A stretch of 64,000 nt of DNA from BP-464 sp045805505 (lineage in GTDB: Bacteria; Actinomycetota; Thermoleophilia; Solirubrobacterales; Solirubrobacteraceae): assembly GCA_045805505.1 (NCBI GenBank), contig JBJMLA010000075.1, positions 1 to 64,000 of the forward strand, in the 5' to 3' direction. Below the pieces are notes generated by a model, which ran no database searches, was not told the origin of the DNA, and saw only the letters and a list, made by a program, of their open reading frames with translations. Each line of letters begins with the position of its first letter. Position 1 is the first letter of the stretch. Made by a program: the position numbers and the translations under genes. Positions 33,184 through 41,009 of this stretch are shown here, piece after piece.

Positions 33184-34067
33184 CAGACCGCGGGGCCGAC
33201 GATCGACAGCTTGCGCTCGTAGGCGCCCTTGGTGTCGGCGTCCAGCGCGTTGAGCCGCGCAAGGACCAATGCCTCGGGAATCTCGAAGCCACGAAGCTGC
33301 CCAGGCGGATCGTGGTGGCGGGCGATGCAGTGGGCCAGGCACGCCAGCCGATGCGGGTCGACGAGGCCCAGACCACGCTGGAGGATCAGCTGCTGACCGA
33401 GGGCGACGTGGCCGAGCAGGCGTCCCTGCTCGGTCAGGCCGAAGCGCCGCTCGAAGGTCAGCTCGCGGATGCGGCCCAGGTCATGAACGATCGCCGCGCA
33501 GAGCAGCAGGTCGGAATCGAGCTGCGGATGCAGCTGCGCGGCCTGCTCAGCAAGTGTCGCCACCGCGACCGTGTGCTCGAGCAGGCCGCCGAGGAAGGCG
33601 TGATGGTCGACGAGCGTGGCCGGGCAGTGCCGCCAGCTCGATCGCACCTCAAGGTCGTCGAGCAGGGCGGCCAGCAACGCGGCGAGCTGCGGATCATGAA
33701 CCTCGCCGGCAAGGTGCTCCAGGAAGCCGTCGAGCTCATCGATGTCGCGGTGCGTGTACGGCATCAACGCGGCCGGGTCGACCTCGTCGTGGGGTGCGCG
33801 CTCGATGTCGTCGATGTGCAGCTGCAGCGCGTCGTGGTAAGGCCTGACGCGGCCGGTCACGCGGACGACATCGCCGTCGTCGAAGCGCCGCTCGAACCGG
33901 TCGACCGACTTCCAGATGCGGCCCTCGACGCTCGCGGAGGAGTCGCGCAGGACGACGGCGAGATACGGCTGGCCGGACCGGCGCGGCAGTCGCCGCTTGT
34001 GCGTGCACGCGGCGATGGTCTCGACGTGCTGGTGGGGCTGGATGGTGGCGAGGGTCGTGGTGGTCAT
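33183..34067 (-). CDS. OB-fold plus HD-domain protein, YhaM-like
   Basis: 294 residues from the ATG at 34067. The N-terminal 90 residues look like a nucleic-acid-binding OB fold (YLAVVLRDSSASVEGRIWKS; DGDVVRVTGRVRPYHDALQL). The rest is an HD domain: HHAFLGGLLEHTVAVATLAEQ, LLCAAIVHDLGRIRELTFE, GHVALGQQLI and AHCIARHHDP. This order matches YhaM/CBF1 3'-5' exoribonucleases. Coupled to the downstream HNH gene, so the pair may act together on nucleic acid. Confidence 0.8.
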   Translation of the reverse strand: MTTTTLATIQPHQHVETIAACTHKRRLPRRSGQPYLAVVLRDSSASVEGRIWKSVDRFERRFDDGDVVRVTGRVRPYHDALQLHIDDIERAPHDEVDPAALMPYTHRDIDELDGFLEHLAGEVHDPQLAALLAALLDDLEVRSSWRHCPATLVDHHAFLGGLLEHTVAVATLAEQAAQLHPQLDSDLLLCAAIVHDLGRIRELTFERRFGLTEQGRLLGHVALGQQLILQRGLGLVDPHRLACLAHCIARHHDPPGQLRGFEIPEALVLARLNALDADTKGAYERKLSIVGPAV

Positions 34068-34119
34068 GACCCCGAATAGCTCGGAGGCGAACGGTTTCGC
34101 CCCCCTCGGTCCCGGACGG

Positions 34120-34632
34120 CTAGATGCGGGCGCCCTTCGAGCGGTTACAGCCCTGGCAGCGGATCTCCAGATTGCGCACCGTGCTGGAGCCTCCTTTCGA
34201 GACCGGGATGATGTGGTCGAACTCCAAGCGGCCACGCGAGCCGCAGTCCACGCAGGTGCCGCGCTCGCGCCGCCAGACCTCGTGGCGGACGCGCTCGGAA
34301 ATGGTCTCCCGTTTGACGGCCGGTTTGCTCTTGACGGCGAATGGCCCGGACTTCGCGCCACGCATGTACCTCCACGTCAGGGCGAGCACGACCGCGATCA
34401 GCAGGCCGACGATCGCGCCCGTCAGGCCGGCCTTGAGGTAAGGGCTAAACGTGTCGGTGATCGCATGGGAGACACATGCACCCGGATGCCCCTTCGTCGC
34501 CTTACAGGCGGGGGCTGCCGCCGAGCTCTGCGATGCGGCGCTCGCCGCGCTCATCAGCCCGATGGCAGCCCCGCCGGCCATGCAGACCTCGCCCAGCTTC
34601 TCCTCCCAGGACTGCTTGCGACGGCGCGCCAT
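34120..34632 (-). CDS. membrane-anchored HNH endonuclease-domain protein
   Basis: 170 residues from the ATG at 34632. A weak hydrophobic segment (VCMAGGAAIGLMSAASAA) and a strong TM helix (LTGAIVGLLIAVVLALTWRYM) precede a basic linker and a C-terminal HNH domain: CVDCGSRGRLEFDHIIPVSK, then LEIRCQGCNRSKG, with H in FDHI and N in CNRSKG at the HNH positions. Membrane-tethered HNH proteins are unusual. Next gene after DUF6527 on the same strand, 173 bases away, so association with the Ubl operon is possible. Confidence 0.78.
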   Translation of the reverse strand: MARRRKQSWEEKLGEVCMAGGAAIGLMSAASAASQSSAAAPACKATKGHPGACVSHAITDTFSPYLKAGLTGAIVGLLIAVVLALTWRYMRGAKSGPFAVKSKPAVKRETISERVRHEVWRRERGTCVDCGSRGRLEFDHIIPVSKGGSSTVRNLEIRCQGCNRSKGARI

Positions 34633-34805
34633 GCCGCGAAAAGCTACGGGCGAGACGGTCGTCGCGACATCGAACGTGTGCGGAGGGAGGGGTCCCCAGG
34701 ATTGGGGGCCGTGCCCGGGTATTGCTTCGTCCGTAAGTGCTCCCGCCTTGCATGGAAAGCGGGAGCCGCGAATACGACTGATGCCGCGGTCGAGAGCGGT
34801 AAATG

Positions 34806-35240
34806 TCAGCTGATTCCCAGCAGCCGCTTCCACCGAGACCGAGACGGTGGCTCGGGTGACTCCTGAGCGTCGGCCAGGTCGGGGGCATAGGTGTTGCCAC
34901 GCTCCCAGTCGGTCACAGCACGTTGGTCGCGCTTGCGTGCGCGAGCGATTCCGACGTCGCTGAGCGGCTGACACCAGCGCACTCTGTTCTGTTTGATGAA
35001 GTAGTGCGACCTGCAGGGGAAGGCGCTGTTGCCAACCGAAGGATGCAACGAGACCGTCTCGCCGTCGAAGGTGAGCGAGAACCTCGCCGGATGAAAGGTG
35101 GTCACGACTTCGTGGCCGCAGCCGCATGGGCAGAGGTGTGCGGCTGTGGTGTACGGGATCGAGATGTAGAGATTCCCCGGCTCTAGCTCGCGGGGAATCT
35201 CGGTGACAAACTGCGGCTCGAAACGGACGTCTTTGCTCAT
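34806..35240 (-). CDS. DUF6527 family protein of the Ubl operon
   Basis: 144 residues. The DUF6527 pattern as I recall it is clear: HLCPCGCGHEVVTTFHPARF, then VSLHPSVGNSAFPCRSHYFI and RVRW. The cysteines and H likely bind zinc. DUF6527 genes are repeatedly found next to multiubiquitin and ThiF/E1-like genes; function unproven. ATGA-coupled to the E1 gene. The C-terminal 50 residues are basic and unlike the core. Confidence 0.8.
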   Translation of the reverse strand: MSKDVRFEPQFVTEIPRELEPGNLYISIPYTTAAHLCPCGCGHEVVTTFHPARFSLTFDGETVSLHPSVGNSAFPCRSHYFIKQNRVRWCQPLSDVGIARARKRDQRAVTDWERGNTYAPDLADAQESPEPPSRSRWKRLLGIS

Positions 35241-36415
35241 ATCGTGTCCTCATTGAGCAGCGTGTTGGTGTCGGTGGTGAAGAGCATCGTGTGCTCGCCG
35301 CTGTAGTCGCGATAGAAGCCGCAGAAGCGCTTCCAGCGCATGACGGCTAGGCAGGCGCACAGCGCGTTGAGGTCGATTACCTGGATGTTGCGGCCGTATT
35401 CGTTGGCCTCATCGTCGGGATCGGCGAAGTCGATCTTCTCTTGAGCCTCGCGGTATTCCGGCGTGCTCAGCGTCACCCGCAGGATGCCGCCGACGCTGGC
35501 GTCCCGCTCGCCCAGGCCCATGCCGACATCAACGAAAGGGATCCCCGTCGAGTCCATGAACTCGATGAGCTCGCGCTTGGCCGGGCCGCTGTCCATGCAC
35601 AAGAACACAAACCGCATGTCGGCCAACTCGACGGCGTTACCAGCGTCCAGGAAGTAGGGGTGGGCGACTAAGCCGCGGTGAAGGTGGCCGTACAGCTCAG
35701 CGTAGTAATCAACCTTCTTGGGGCGGTTCCTCAAAGTCTCGAGCGGCACCGCTCCCGGAGCGCGGAAGGCGTTGTGGTTGAGCAGGTCGTCGCCGTCGAA
35801 GAGATGGATCTCGCCCGGTGGTGACTTGACCACGAAGTCGAGGACGTACGCCCCGCTGCCGCCGAGGCCGACCACGGCCAGCTTGTCCATCTCGAGCTTG
35901 GCGTTGGCCATGGCAATTCCAGCACGGGTGGTCGCCGTGTCCCAGTACCGGTGAACGGACTCTTCGGGGTCGGTCTCGACCGGATCGAACGTCCGGGGCG
36001 TCACTGTGGCATCGAGCGCGACCGCCTCGTTGCTGATCAGCGCGATGTAGGAAGTGAACTGGTGGTGGTAGTTGTCGTAGGCGCCGGAGGGCGGCTTGCT
36101 GGAGAAGCGGTGGTCGACATGAAGGCCGGGCGCCACGTCTTGGTCAACGGCACCGTTGTGGATGGCGGTCATAGGCTCGCCGGTGTGATGGCAGGGCTGC
36201 GATCCCGCCCACCAGACGGTGTGGTCACACGGCTTGCCGGCCCGGTCGCCAGACTCCGTCAGCGCGGCGAGCATGCTGCCGCGCTGGACATCACCGTCGG
36301 CGTTGACGTAAGGGATGTTCGTGACGACCAAATGGCCGCCACGAACATCCACCTCATAGCCCTCTGACTGCAGCCGGGCGAGGTCGGGACTACGAGCGAT
36401 TCGTGGGCTCGACAT
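35237..36415 (-). CDS. ThiF/E1-like adenylyltransferase of a bacterial Ubl system
   Basis: 392 residues. The N-terminal about 165 residues match a domain of unknown function (I recall DUF6791) that precedes ThiF in these systems. The E1 Rossmann core follows: LAVVGLGGSGAYVLDFV, HLFDGDDLLNHNAFR, RPKKVDYYAE, ADMRFVFLCMDSGPAKRELI and PFVDVGMGL. G-x-GG-x-G, the DGD acidic pair, N-x-x-R and K are the ATP/adenylation residues. A Cys that could form a thioester is present (C near FLCMDSG), but its role is uncertain. Start overlaps the Ubl stop by 26 bases. It should activate the neighbouring Ubl. Confidence 0.85.
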   Translation of the reverse strand: MSSPRIARSPDLARLQSEGYEVDVRGGHLVVTNIPYVNADGDVQRGSMLAALTESGDRAGKPCDHTVWWAGSQPCHHTGEPMTAIHNGAVDQDVAPGLHVDHRFSSKPPSGAYDNYHHQFTSYIALISNEAVALDATVTPRTFDPVETDPEESVHRYWDTATTRAGIAMANAKLEMDKLAVVGLGGSGAYVLDFVVKSPPGEIHLFDGDDLLNHNAFRAPGAVPLETLRNRPKKVDYYAELYGHLHRGLVAHPYFLDAGNAVELADMRFVFLCMDSGPAKRELIEFMDSTGIPFVDVGMGLGERDASVGGILRVTLSTPEYREAQEKIDFADPDDEANEYGRNIQVIDLNALCACLAVMRWKRFCGFYRDYSGEHTMLFTTDTNTLLNEDTI

Positions 36416-36662
36416 TGAAAATCATGCCGTCCTTGACTTTGACGGGGTCGCCGCCCTTGACCATGGAACCGGTGGGCTTGTCGCCGTGGCCGCGGTTGTA
36501 GGTGACGATGAAGGACGCCTCCGGGCCGGTGGGAAGCCCTGAGAGGGCGACCACCTGCTCATAGGTCAACTCCTTGTCGGTGACCGCCACGCTGCGGCCG
36601 TTGACGATCACCGTGTTCTGGTGGGGCTCGTGCCCCGGGTCCTTCGCGCTGCTGCTGTTCAT
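36390..36662 (-). CDS. multiubiquitin-type ubiquitin-like protein
   Basis: 90 residues from the ATG at 36662 (GAGG-type SD close upstream). After a short polar lead, NTVIVNGRSVAVTDKELTYE, ASFIVTYNRGHG and VKVKDGMIFNVEPTNRS match the beta-grasp Multi_ubiq family (PF14452). Only one Ubl repeat is present. It ends NRS, not Gly-Gly, as is usual for this family, so conjugation chemistry would differ from ubiquitin or may need processing. First Ubl-operon gene after DUF2188. Confidence 0.8.
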   Translation of the reverse strand: MNSSSAKDPGHEPHQNTVIVNGRSVAVTDKELTYEQVVALSGLPTGPEASFIVTYNRGHGDKPTGSMVKGGDPVKVKDGMIFNVEPTNRS

Positions 36663-36723
36663 GAGGTGTACCTCGGGGTTGTGCCGCGTGGCCTCCGCGC
36701 GAACGGAGGCCGGGCGGCGGGTT

Positions 36724-36966
36724 TCAGTGACGGGTGTCGTGGCCCGGGCCCTCATGACCCGGGGCGACGGTGTCGGAGTCGCGGATCTGCCCGTGACGGT
36801 TGTGGATGACGGCCTCGCCGCCACCGTCGTTGCGCAAGATCTGCTTAGCCCGACGCTCGGCATCCGCCTGGCGAGGAAGGTGCGCACTGGAGCGACTGGC
36901 TCCAGGCTTCTTCACGTCCCAGCCTCCCGCTGGGTTCTTGACGACATGGCGCTCATTTCGAGCCAT
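36724..36966 (-). CDS. DUF2188 domain protein
   Basis: 80 residues from the ATG at 36966. HVVKNPAGGWDVKKPGASRS, then QADAERRAKQILRNDGGGEA and VIHNRHGQIRDSDTV is the DUF2188 signature, a small fold of unknown function. First gene of the minus-strand Ubl operon, 61 bases before the Ubl gene. Promoter and a large palindrome lie about 45-80 bases upstream. Confidence 0.8.
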   Translation of the reverse strand: MARNERHVVKNPAGGWDVKKPGASRSSAHLPRQADAERRAKQILRNDGGGEAVIHNRHGQIRDSDTVAPGHEGPGHDTRH

Positions 36967-37008
36967 TTCAGTGCCTCCGTGAGGGTTCGGTGAATGGAGA
37001 ATGAGGAG

Positions 37009-37046
37009 ATTATACACCTTGACTCCTCATGTCAAGCGTGTATATT
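37009..37046. promoter_or_regulatory. overlapping divergent promoters inside a large near-palindrome
   Basis: Arms TATACACCTTGAC (37011-37023) and GTCAAGCGTGTATA (37031-37044) form a near-palindrome with one unpaired base. Plus strand: TTGACT (37019-37024), 16 bases, TATATT (37041-37046). Minus strand: TTGACA (37030-37035), 15 bases, TATAAT (37009-37014). The site is AT-rich in a GC-rich genome. A protein bound here would block both the Ubl operon and the RHH gene. Confidence 0.7.
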
Positions 37047-37128
37047 CCTCCTCGACCACTCAAGGGAGTTGAAGTTGAGGCACTTTTACGGCATCAATGC
37101 ACCTTGCAACCTCACAAGGGAGAGCCTG

Positions 37129-37335
37129 ATGGCCAATGTTCATCGCGTGAACGTGAACTTCTCGGAGAACGCGTACCGCGACCTGACCGAACTTGCCGAA
37201 CGGAAGGGCAAGACCGTTTCGGACATTCTGCGCGACGCCATTGCTCTGGAACGCTGGTTTGACGAGACCCAGCGCGACGGCAATCGCGTGCTTGTCGAAC
37301 GCGACGGCAAAGTTCGCGAGATCATCCCCCGCTAA
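37129..37335 (+). CDS. ribbon-helix-helix (CopG-like) regulator
   Basis: 68 residues from the ATG at 37129, preceded by GGGAGAG. VHRVNVNFSENAYRDLTELAERKGKTVSDILRDAIALE is the RHH pattern: strand, helix, turn and helix. Such dimers bind palindromes; the one at 37011 is the obvious target, giving autoregulation and control of the Ubl operon. Its stop overlaps the next start (TAATG). Antitoxin-like size, but no toxin partner is evident. Confidence 0.8.
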   Translation: MANVHRVNVNFSENAYRDLTELAERKGKTVSDILRDAIALERWFDETQRDGNRVLVERDGKVREIIPR

Positions 37336-37679
37336 TGAGCCATAAGCATCAAGGCCCAGATGGCCCGGCGCGCCCCGGTGGGGGCGCGCCCGATGCTGAT
37401 CGGGTCATCACAGAGGACACCGTCACCATCGACTCTGCCGAGATCCGTCCGGAAACCCGCCTGTCTGAGCGCAACCTATGGATTTTCAAGGATGAGGTGA
37501 TTCGGGCGGCAGTAGCGCTGTTGCTCCTGGGCCTACTGACCTACATCGTGGTGCGCGGATTCGATCACGCCAAGACTTGGGCTGACACGAAGGAGCTACT
37601 CGACCAGCTGCTGCCGGCAGTCACCGCGTTGCTCGGCTCAGCCGTTGGTTTCTACTTCGGCACTAAGAGCGGCAACTAG
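37335..37679 (+). CDS. small two-helix membrane protein
   Basis: 114 residues. A polar N-terminal 50 residues precedes TM1 (AAVALLLLGLLTYIVVRGF) and TM2 (LLPAVTALLGSAVGFYFGT). Translationally coupled to the RHH gene. No family recognised. Its 3' end overlaps the convergent proteasome-like gene by 4 bases. Confidence 0.7.
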   Translation: MSHKHQGPDGPARPGGGAPDADRVITEDTVTIDSAEIRPETRLSERNLWIFKDEVIRAAVALLLLGLLTYIVVRGFDHAKTWADTKELLDQLLPAVTALLGSAVGFYFGTKSGN

Positions 37680-38473
37680 CTGGGAGCGTCGACAGCACTT
37701 GGAGCGGAAACCCCAGGGTCGATGCCAGGCTCGGACGTAGGTGGCGAGCCGCCTCCGCCATCTGCCAACCACTGTCCAGAGTCGCCCATGAAGATCGCTC
37801 GCTCGGCTGCTTGCCAGCTTTGGACTGCCTGTCGGACGCCCTGCAGGTCCTCGTGGCTCATGCATCGGGCGCCGTCCTGGGTGACCTCGTACATCCCGAT
37901 GGGTTCTCCGAGAGCCTCGGCGGCGGTTCGAATCGCGTCATCGACGGCGCGATAGCCAAGCAGCCTCACGCGAGCCAAGTCTCGCTCCGACAGCCGATAA
38001 TGCTCGGCGCTCATCAACGCGTAGCGGGCGTACGGCCGACCGCTTCCAATGGCTTCCGCCTTGAGATGAATCTCGCTCTCGCCCTCAGGGGTGATCTCAA
38101 ACAGCCACGGACTTCCATTGTCGTCTACGCCGCCGAACAACACACTGATGCCGTAATGACGGCTCATCGGCGAGACGCTTCGGAACTCCCGTATGCCCTG
38201 AAACTGGACGTGGCCAACGATGGAAATCAGCTTGACCCGTAGCTCAGAAATCGGAAGACCACAGTCCTCGGGTGTCAGGTGCGTCTGCAGCAGTTCCTCG
38301 ATGCGCTGGCGCAACCCTGCCGCTCCGGCAGCTCCGAAGACGATGCGGTCGTGAACGGCCGTCAACTTCTGGGTGGCGGTCCGAGTGGAGGTGCCACCGT
38401 TGCCGGCGGTGGCTTGACCATCCGCAACCATGATCACGCCATCTTGAGCTGTTAGGCCTAGTACCAGGGTCAT
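37676..38473 (-). CDS. proteasome beta-like Ntn hydrolase
   Basis: 265 residues if starting at the ATG at 38473, so that Met removal exposes Thr1. The core TLVLGLTAQDGVIMVADGQA has D17 and GQAT at proteasome beta positions, and K35 (ATQKL) matches catalytic Lys33. Then IVFGAAGAAGLRQRIEELL and later FGGVDDNGSPWLFEITPEG. About the size of a beta subunit plus a 40-residue Pro/Gly tail. Not the usual PrcB (no propeptide). Could degrade proteins or act as a solitary Anbu/BPH-like assembly. A GTG at 38488 would bury Thr1. Confidence 0.75.
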   Translation of the reverse strand: MTLVLGLTAQDGVIMVADGQATAGNGGTSTRTATQKLTAVHDRIVFGAAGAAGLRQRIEELLQTHLTPEDCGLPISELRVKLISIVGHVQFQGIREFRSVSPMSRHYGISVLFGGVDDNGSPWLFEITPEGESEIHLKAEAIGSGRPYARYALMSAEHYRLSERDLARVRLLGYRAVDDAIRTAAEALGEPIGMYEVTQDGARCMSHEDLQGVRQAVQSWQAAERAIFMGDSGQWLADGGGGSPPTSEPGIDPGVSAPSAVDAPS

Positions 38474-38497
38474 AAAGAAAGCCCGCACACCGCGGGC
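38474..38497 (-). terminator. hairpin with U-tract abutting the proteasome-like start
   Basis: On the minus strand GCCCGC, loop GGTGT, GCGGGC is followed by TTTCTTT and then the ATG at 38473. It would terminate the 38985 gene, or act as an attenuator in the leader of the proteasome-like gene. It leaves no Shine-Dalgarno room, unless another start is used. Confidence 0.55.
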
Positions 38498-38541
38498 CTC
38501 GAGAAGACTAACTGCCGAACCGGCGAGTGATAAGGCTCGCC

Positions 38542-38985
38542 TTAGTGGAAGACGCTCTTCGCGGTGAACTCGGGGTAGAGACGATGCAAGTGGTCGAGTA
38601 GGTCACGAAAGCCCTGCGAGAGGATGTTTTGCTTGATAGCGGCCAACGAACGCAGAGCTCCGAGCTGCATCTCATCCATCTCAGTGACCAGCGATTGGGC
38701 ACGTTCCATTCCGAGTTCGGTTGTTACGAACTCTGACCAGCTAAAACCGGGCACCTGCTCGCGCGCAATCAGGTTCGCTTCTTCCAGAGCAGCAAGATCC
38801 GAGTAGATGGTTGCCGAGAACGGGCCTGGCTCCTGCGGAGAGAACTCATAGATTGAGTCCTCGGGCAGCTCCGCCTCTTGGGAAAGCAAGAACATTCCGG
38901 TCTGCAACCGGCCTGCGTCGAGCGCCTCCTGCGCGTCGCGTAGCGCAAGCAGCAATAGCAACCAGTCATTCCGAGCTAGTGCCAT
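38542..38985 (-). CDS. winged-helix-like protein (YwgA-like)
   Basis: 147 residues from the ATG at 38985. FLLSQEAELPEDSIYEFSPQEPGPFSATIYSDLAALEEANLI matches the pattern of YwgA/DUF4065-neighbour winged-helix proteins (F..Y.YGPFS..I..DL..L...GLI). Such proteins are often near mobile elements and toxin-antitoxin genes. No catalytic motif. Lower GC than the flanks. Confidence 0.6.
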   Translation of the reverse strand: MALARNDWLLLLLALRDAQEALDAGRLQTGMFLLSQEAELPEDSIYEFSPQEPGPFSATIYSDLAALEEANLIAREQVPGFSWSEFVTTELGMERAQSLVTEMDEMQLGALRSLAAIKQNILSQGFRDLLDHLHRLYPEFTAKSVFH

Positions 38986-39046
38986 GGCAGACCTGTCATT
39001 CGCTCGACCGTCGACTTGCCCTTGATCTTGACCACGAGATTGCACC

Positions 39047-39232
39047 TCATCTAGTAATCGGCTGTTCGCCGCACCAATTGAGGGCATGTCCGACCTTGAG
39101 CGCAGGGCAGAGTCGGCGAAGCAACTCTCGCACCGTTCGGGGCCCAGCGAACACGGCCGCGATCATCGCATACCGCACTGTTCGACCGCCATGCCAACTC
39201 GTCCACTCGGGGTCCCGCGTGAGGGCCTCCAT
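39047..39232 (-). CDS. possible 61-residue ORF
   Basis: MEALTRDPEWTSWHGGRTVR start, ending CGEQPITR. Fair amino-acid composition but no motif, and 61 bases separate it from the 38985 gene. It could be a real small gene or a decayed remnant. Confidence 0.3.
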   Translation of the reverse strand: MEALTRDPEWTSWHGGRTVRYAMIAAVFAGPRTVRELLRRLCPALKVGHALNWCGEQPITR

Positions 39233-39467
39233 GTCCTACGTAACGCAGTCGCCGGCGATAAGTCGCCCTCTGGCGAGAATCTCAGGGTTTCATCAACCTC
39301 CGGCCGTTGCGGCCGAGACGAGGCCACCGCCGCGATCACTTGACCAACGGGTAGCCGGGGCTTCCGCTTTGGACGACAAGCGGCAGTGCGCTGGTGCGCC
39401 AAGCGGCGTTTCTTGATGTCGGTAACACCTGCGGGCCCGTCAGCTCGAGTCCTCAGGCGCAGCGACC
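39233..39467. other. region without recognisable gene beside the integrase
   Basis: No ORF with coding character on either strand. With 38986-39046 this forms a gene-poor stretch next to the integrase 3' end, perhaps decayed element sequence. Confidence 0.4.
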
Positions 39468-40634
39468 TCAGGCAGACGCGCGCCCCGAGCGTCCGTGCAG
39501 GTACGTGTCGAGCAGACTCGCGGCCTCGGCTTCGTTGCCCGGCATCAGGTGGCCATAGCGGTCGAAGGTGATGGTCACGCTGGAGTGACCCATGTACGTC
39601 GAGAGGGCCTTCGCGTTGACCCCGGCGGCGATCATGAAGGATGCGTAGGTGTGCCGGCACTCATGCAGGGTGATCCGGTTGAGCCCCGCCTTCTTCCACA
39701 CTCGGTAGGCGCGCGTGTTGATGCTCCATGGGTTGAAGGTCCGGCCGCCCGAGCGGCCGAACACGAGCTCGTCGCCATGAGGGCGGCCGACGCGGTAGGC
39801 CAGGAGGAGTTCGCGCAGCACCGTGGGCACCGGGACGACCCGGTGCCCGGCGCGGGACTTGGGAGCAATCGGACCCTCGACCGGATCCCATGACCGCACG
39901 ACCTGAATCACGTTGCGCTCAAGGTCGACGGCGTCCCAGGTCAGCGCCTGGATCTCACCGAGCCGCAGGCCGGCATACATGGCGGTCGCCCACACCTCAC
40001 GATCCTGCGACAGCGCGAGCAGGAGCTGGCGCGCCTCGAGCGGTGAGGCGACACGGTCGCGGGTGCCGCGCACCGCCGGCAGCTCGAGGCCGATCGTCGG
40101 GTTGACCGCGACCTCGCCGCGCACCAGCGCCCGCCGGAAGATGACGCGCAGCGGCATCAGCGTGTTGCGAACTGTCGCAGCGTCGTGGCCGGCCAGCATC
40201 ATCCGATCGACGAAATCCTGAACGTCGCTGCGCGCGATGTCGCCGATGCGCGCCGTCCCGAACTCGGGAAGCAGCCGCAGGCGCAGCGACTGCTCATAGC
40301 CGCGGATCGTGCTGGGCTTGTAGACGTCACCCGAGCGGTTGCGCACCGCGCCCGCCCGAGCCCCCTCCAGCCAGCCTTCGGCGGCGTCCGACAGTCGGCG
40401 CGAGCTCGGGGCGCGCATCACGCCCGCGCGCAGCGCCGACTGGCCGTCGCTGCGCCACGCTCGCGCCTCGGCCAGCGTGCGGAAGGACTTGCGGACCTTC
40501 TTGCCGTCGCGCACGCTCCAGACCGACGCGCGGTAGCGCGGGCTGCAGCCGCAGCGACCAGCGGTCAAGGCAGGGCACCCCGTGCCATGACGTACTTCGA
40601 TGCCTTCATGGTCGGCACGGATCTTCTTGGCCAT
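39468..40634 (-). CDS. int: tyrosine site-specific integrase
   Basis: 388 residues. The N-terminal arm-binding domain carries a Cys-rich CPALTAGRCGCSPRYRASVW stretch; a SAM-like core-binding domain follows; the catalytic domain has AMYAGLRLGEIQALTWD (Arg), APKSRAGHRVVPVP (Lys), LHECRHTYASFMIAAG (H-x-x-R), YMGHSSVTITFDRYGH (His and Tyr nucleophile). All catalytic residues are present, so it should be active. Coupled to the excisionase gene and lying at the 3' end of tRNA-Ser, the classic integration layout. Confidence 0.95.
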   Translation of the reverse strand: MAKKIRADHEGIEVRHGTGCPALTAGRCGCSPRYRASVWSVRDGKKVRKSFRTLAEARAWRSDGQSALRAGVMRAPSSRRLSDAAEGWLEGARAGAVRNRSGDVYKPSTIRGYEQSLRLRLLPEFGTARIGDIARSDVQDFVDRMMLAGHDAATVRNTLMPLRVIFRRALVRGEVAVNPTIGLELPAVRGTRDRVASPLEARQLLLALSQDREVWATAMYAGLRLGEIQALTWDAVDLERNVIQVVRSWDPVEGPIAPKSRAGHRVVPVPTVLRELLLAYRVGRPHGDELVFGRSGGRTFNPWSINTRAYRVWKKAGLNRITLHECRHTYASFMIAAGVNAKALSTYMGHSSVTITFDRYGHLMPGNEAEAASLLDTYLHGRSGRASA

Positions 40635-40918
40635 CAGGACCTCCGGAAACGAGTTGAACGGGACTCGCCCCGGTCGCGGCGCTCGCTGGCGAGTGCACGC
40701 GCGGCATTGGAGTCGAGCCAGAGCTCGAGCTCGCGAACCGGAATCAGGCGGCGACGACCACGGCGGACGATGCGTAACTCGTGCATGACGTGCTCCTCGA
40801 GAAAGTCGACGCTGACACCCAGGGCAGCGGCCGCCTCACGCTTTGACAGCGCCAGACGACCGAGCGCGGGGTCTGACTGCGTGCGCTGATCTCTCGGAGA
40901 AGCGGGCTCGAGCGCCAC
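40634..40918 (-). CDS. xis: excisionase/MerR-like helix-turn-helix protein
   Basis: 94 residues. ALSKREAAAALGVSVDFLEEHVMHELRIVRRGRRRLIPVREL is the Xis-type winged HTH with a basic wing, followed by an LWLDS ending and an Arg-rich tail. One-base overlap with the integrase start. Likely directs excision and may repress its own promoter. Confidence 0.85.
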   Translation of the reverse strand: MALEPASPRDQRTQSDPALGRLALSKREAAAALGVSVDFLEEHVMHELRIVRRGRRRLIPVRELELWLDSNAARALASERRDRGESRSTRFRRS

Positions 40919-41009
40919 ACTTCCAATGTCGCCGTGCGGCGATTCGTCCCCCCGTGAAGACCCGGCCCGAAACAGCTTTTGGGCCAGTTTTGGGCCAGTG
41001 AAACACAGA

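Noticed and set aside
37920..37945. GGTTCGAATCGC resembling a tRNA T-loop, considered as a second att site
   Set aside because: It lies in the proteasome-like coding sequence and does not match the bases flanking the T-loop of tRNA-Ser(CGA).
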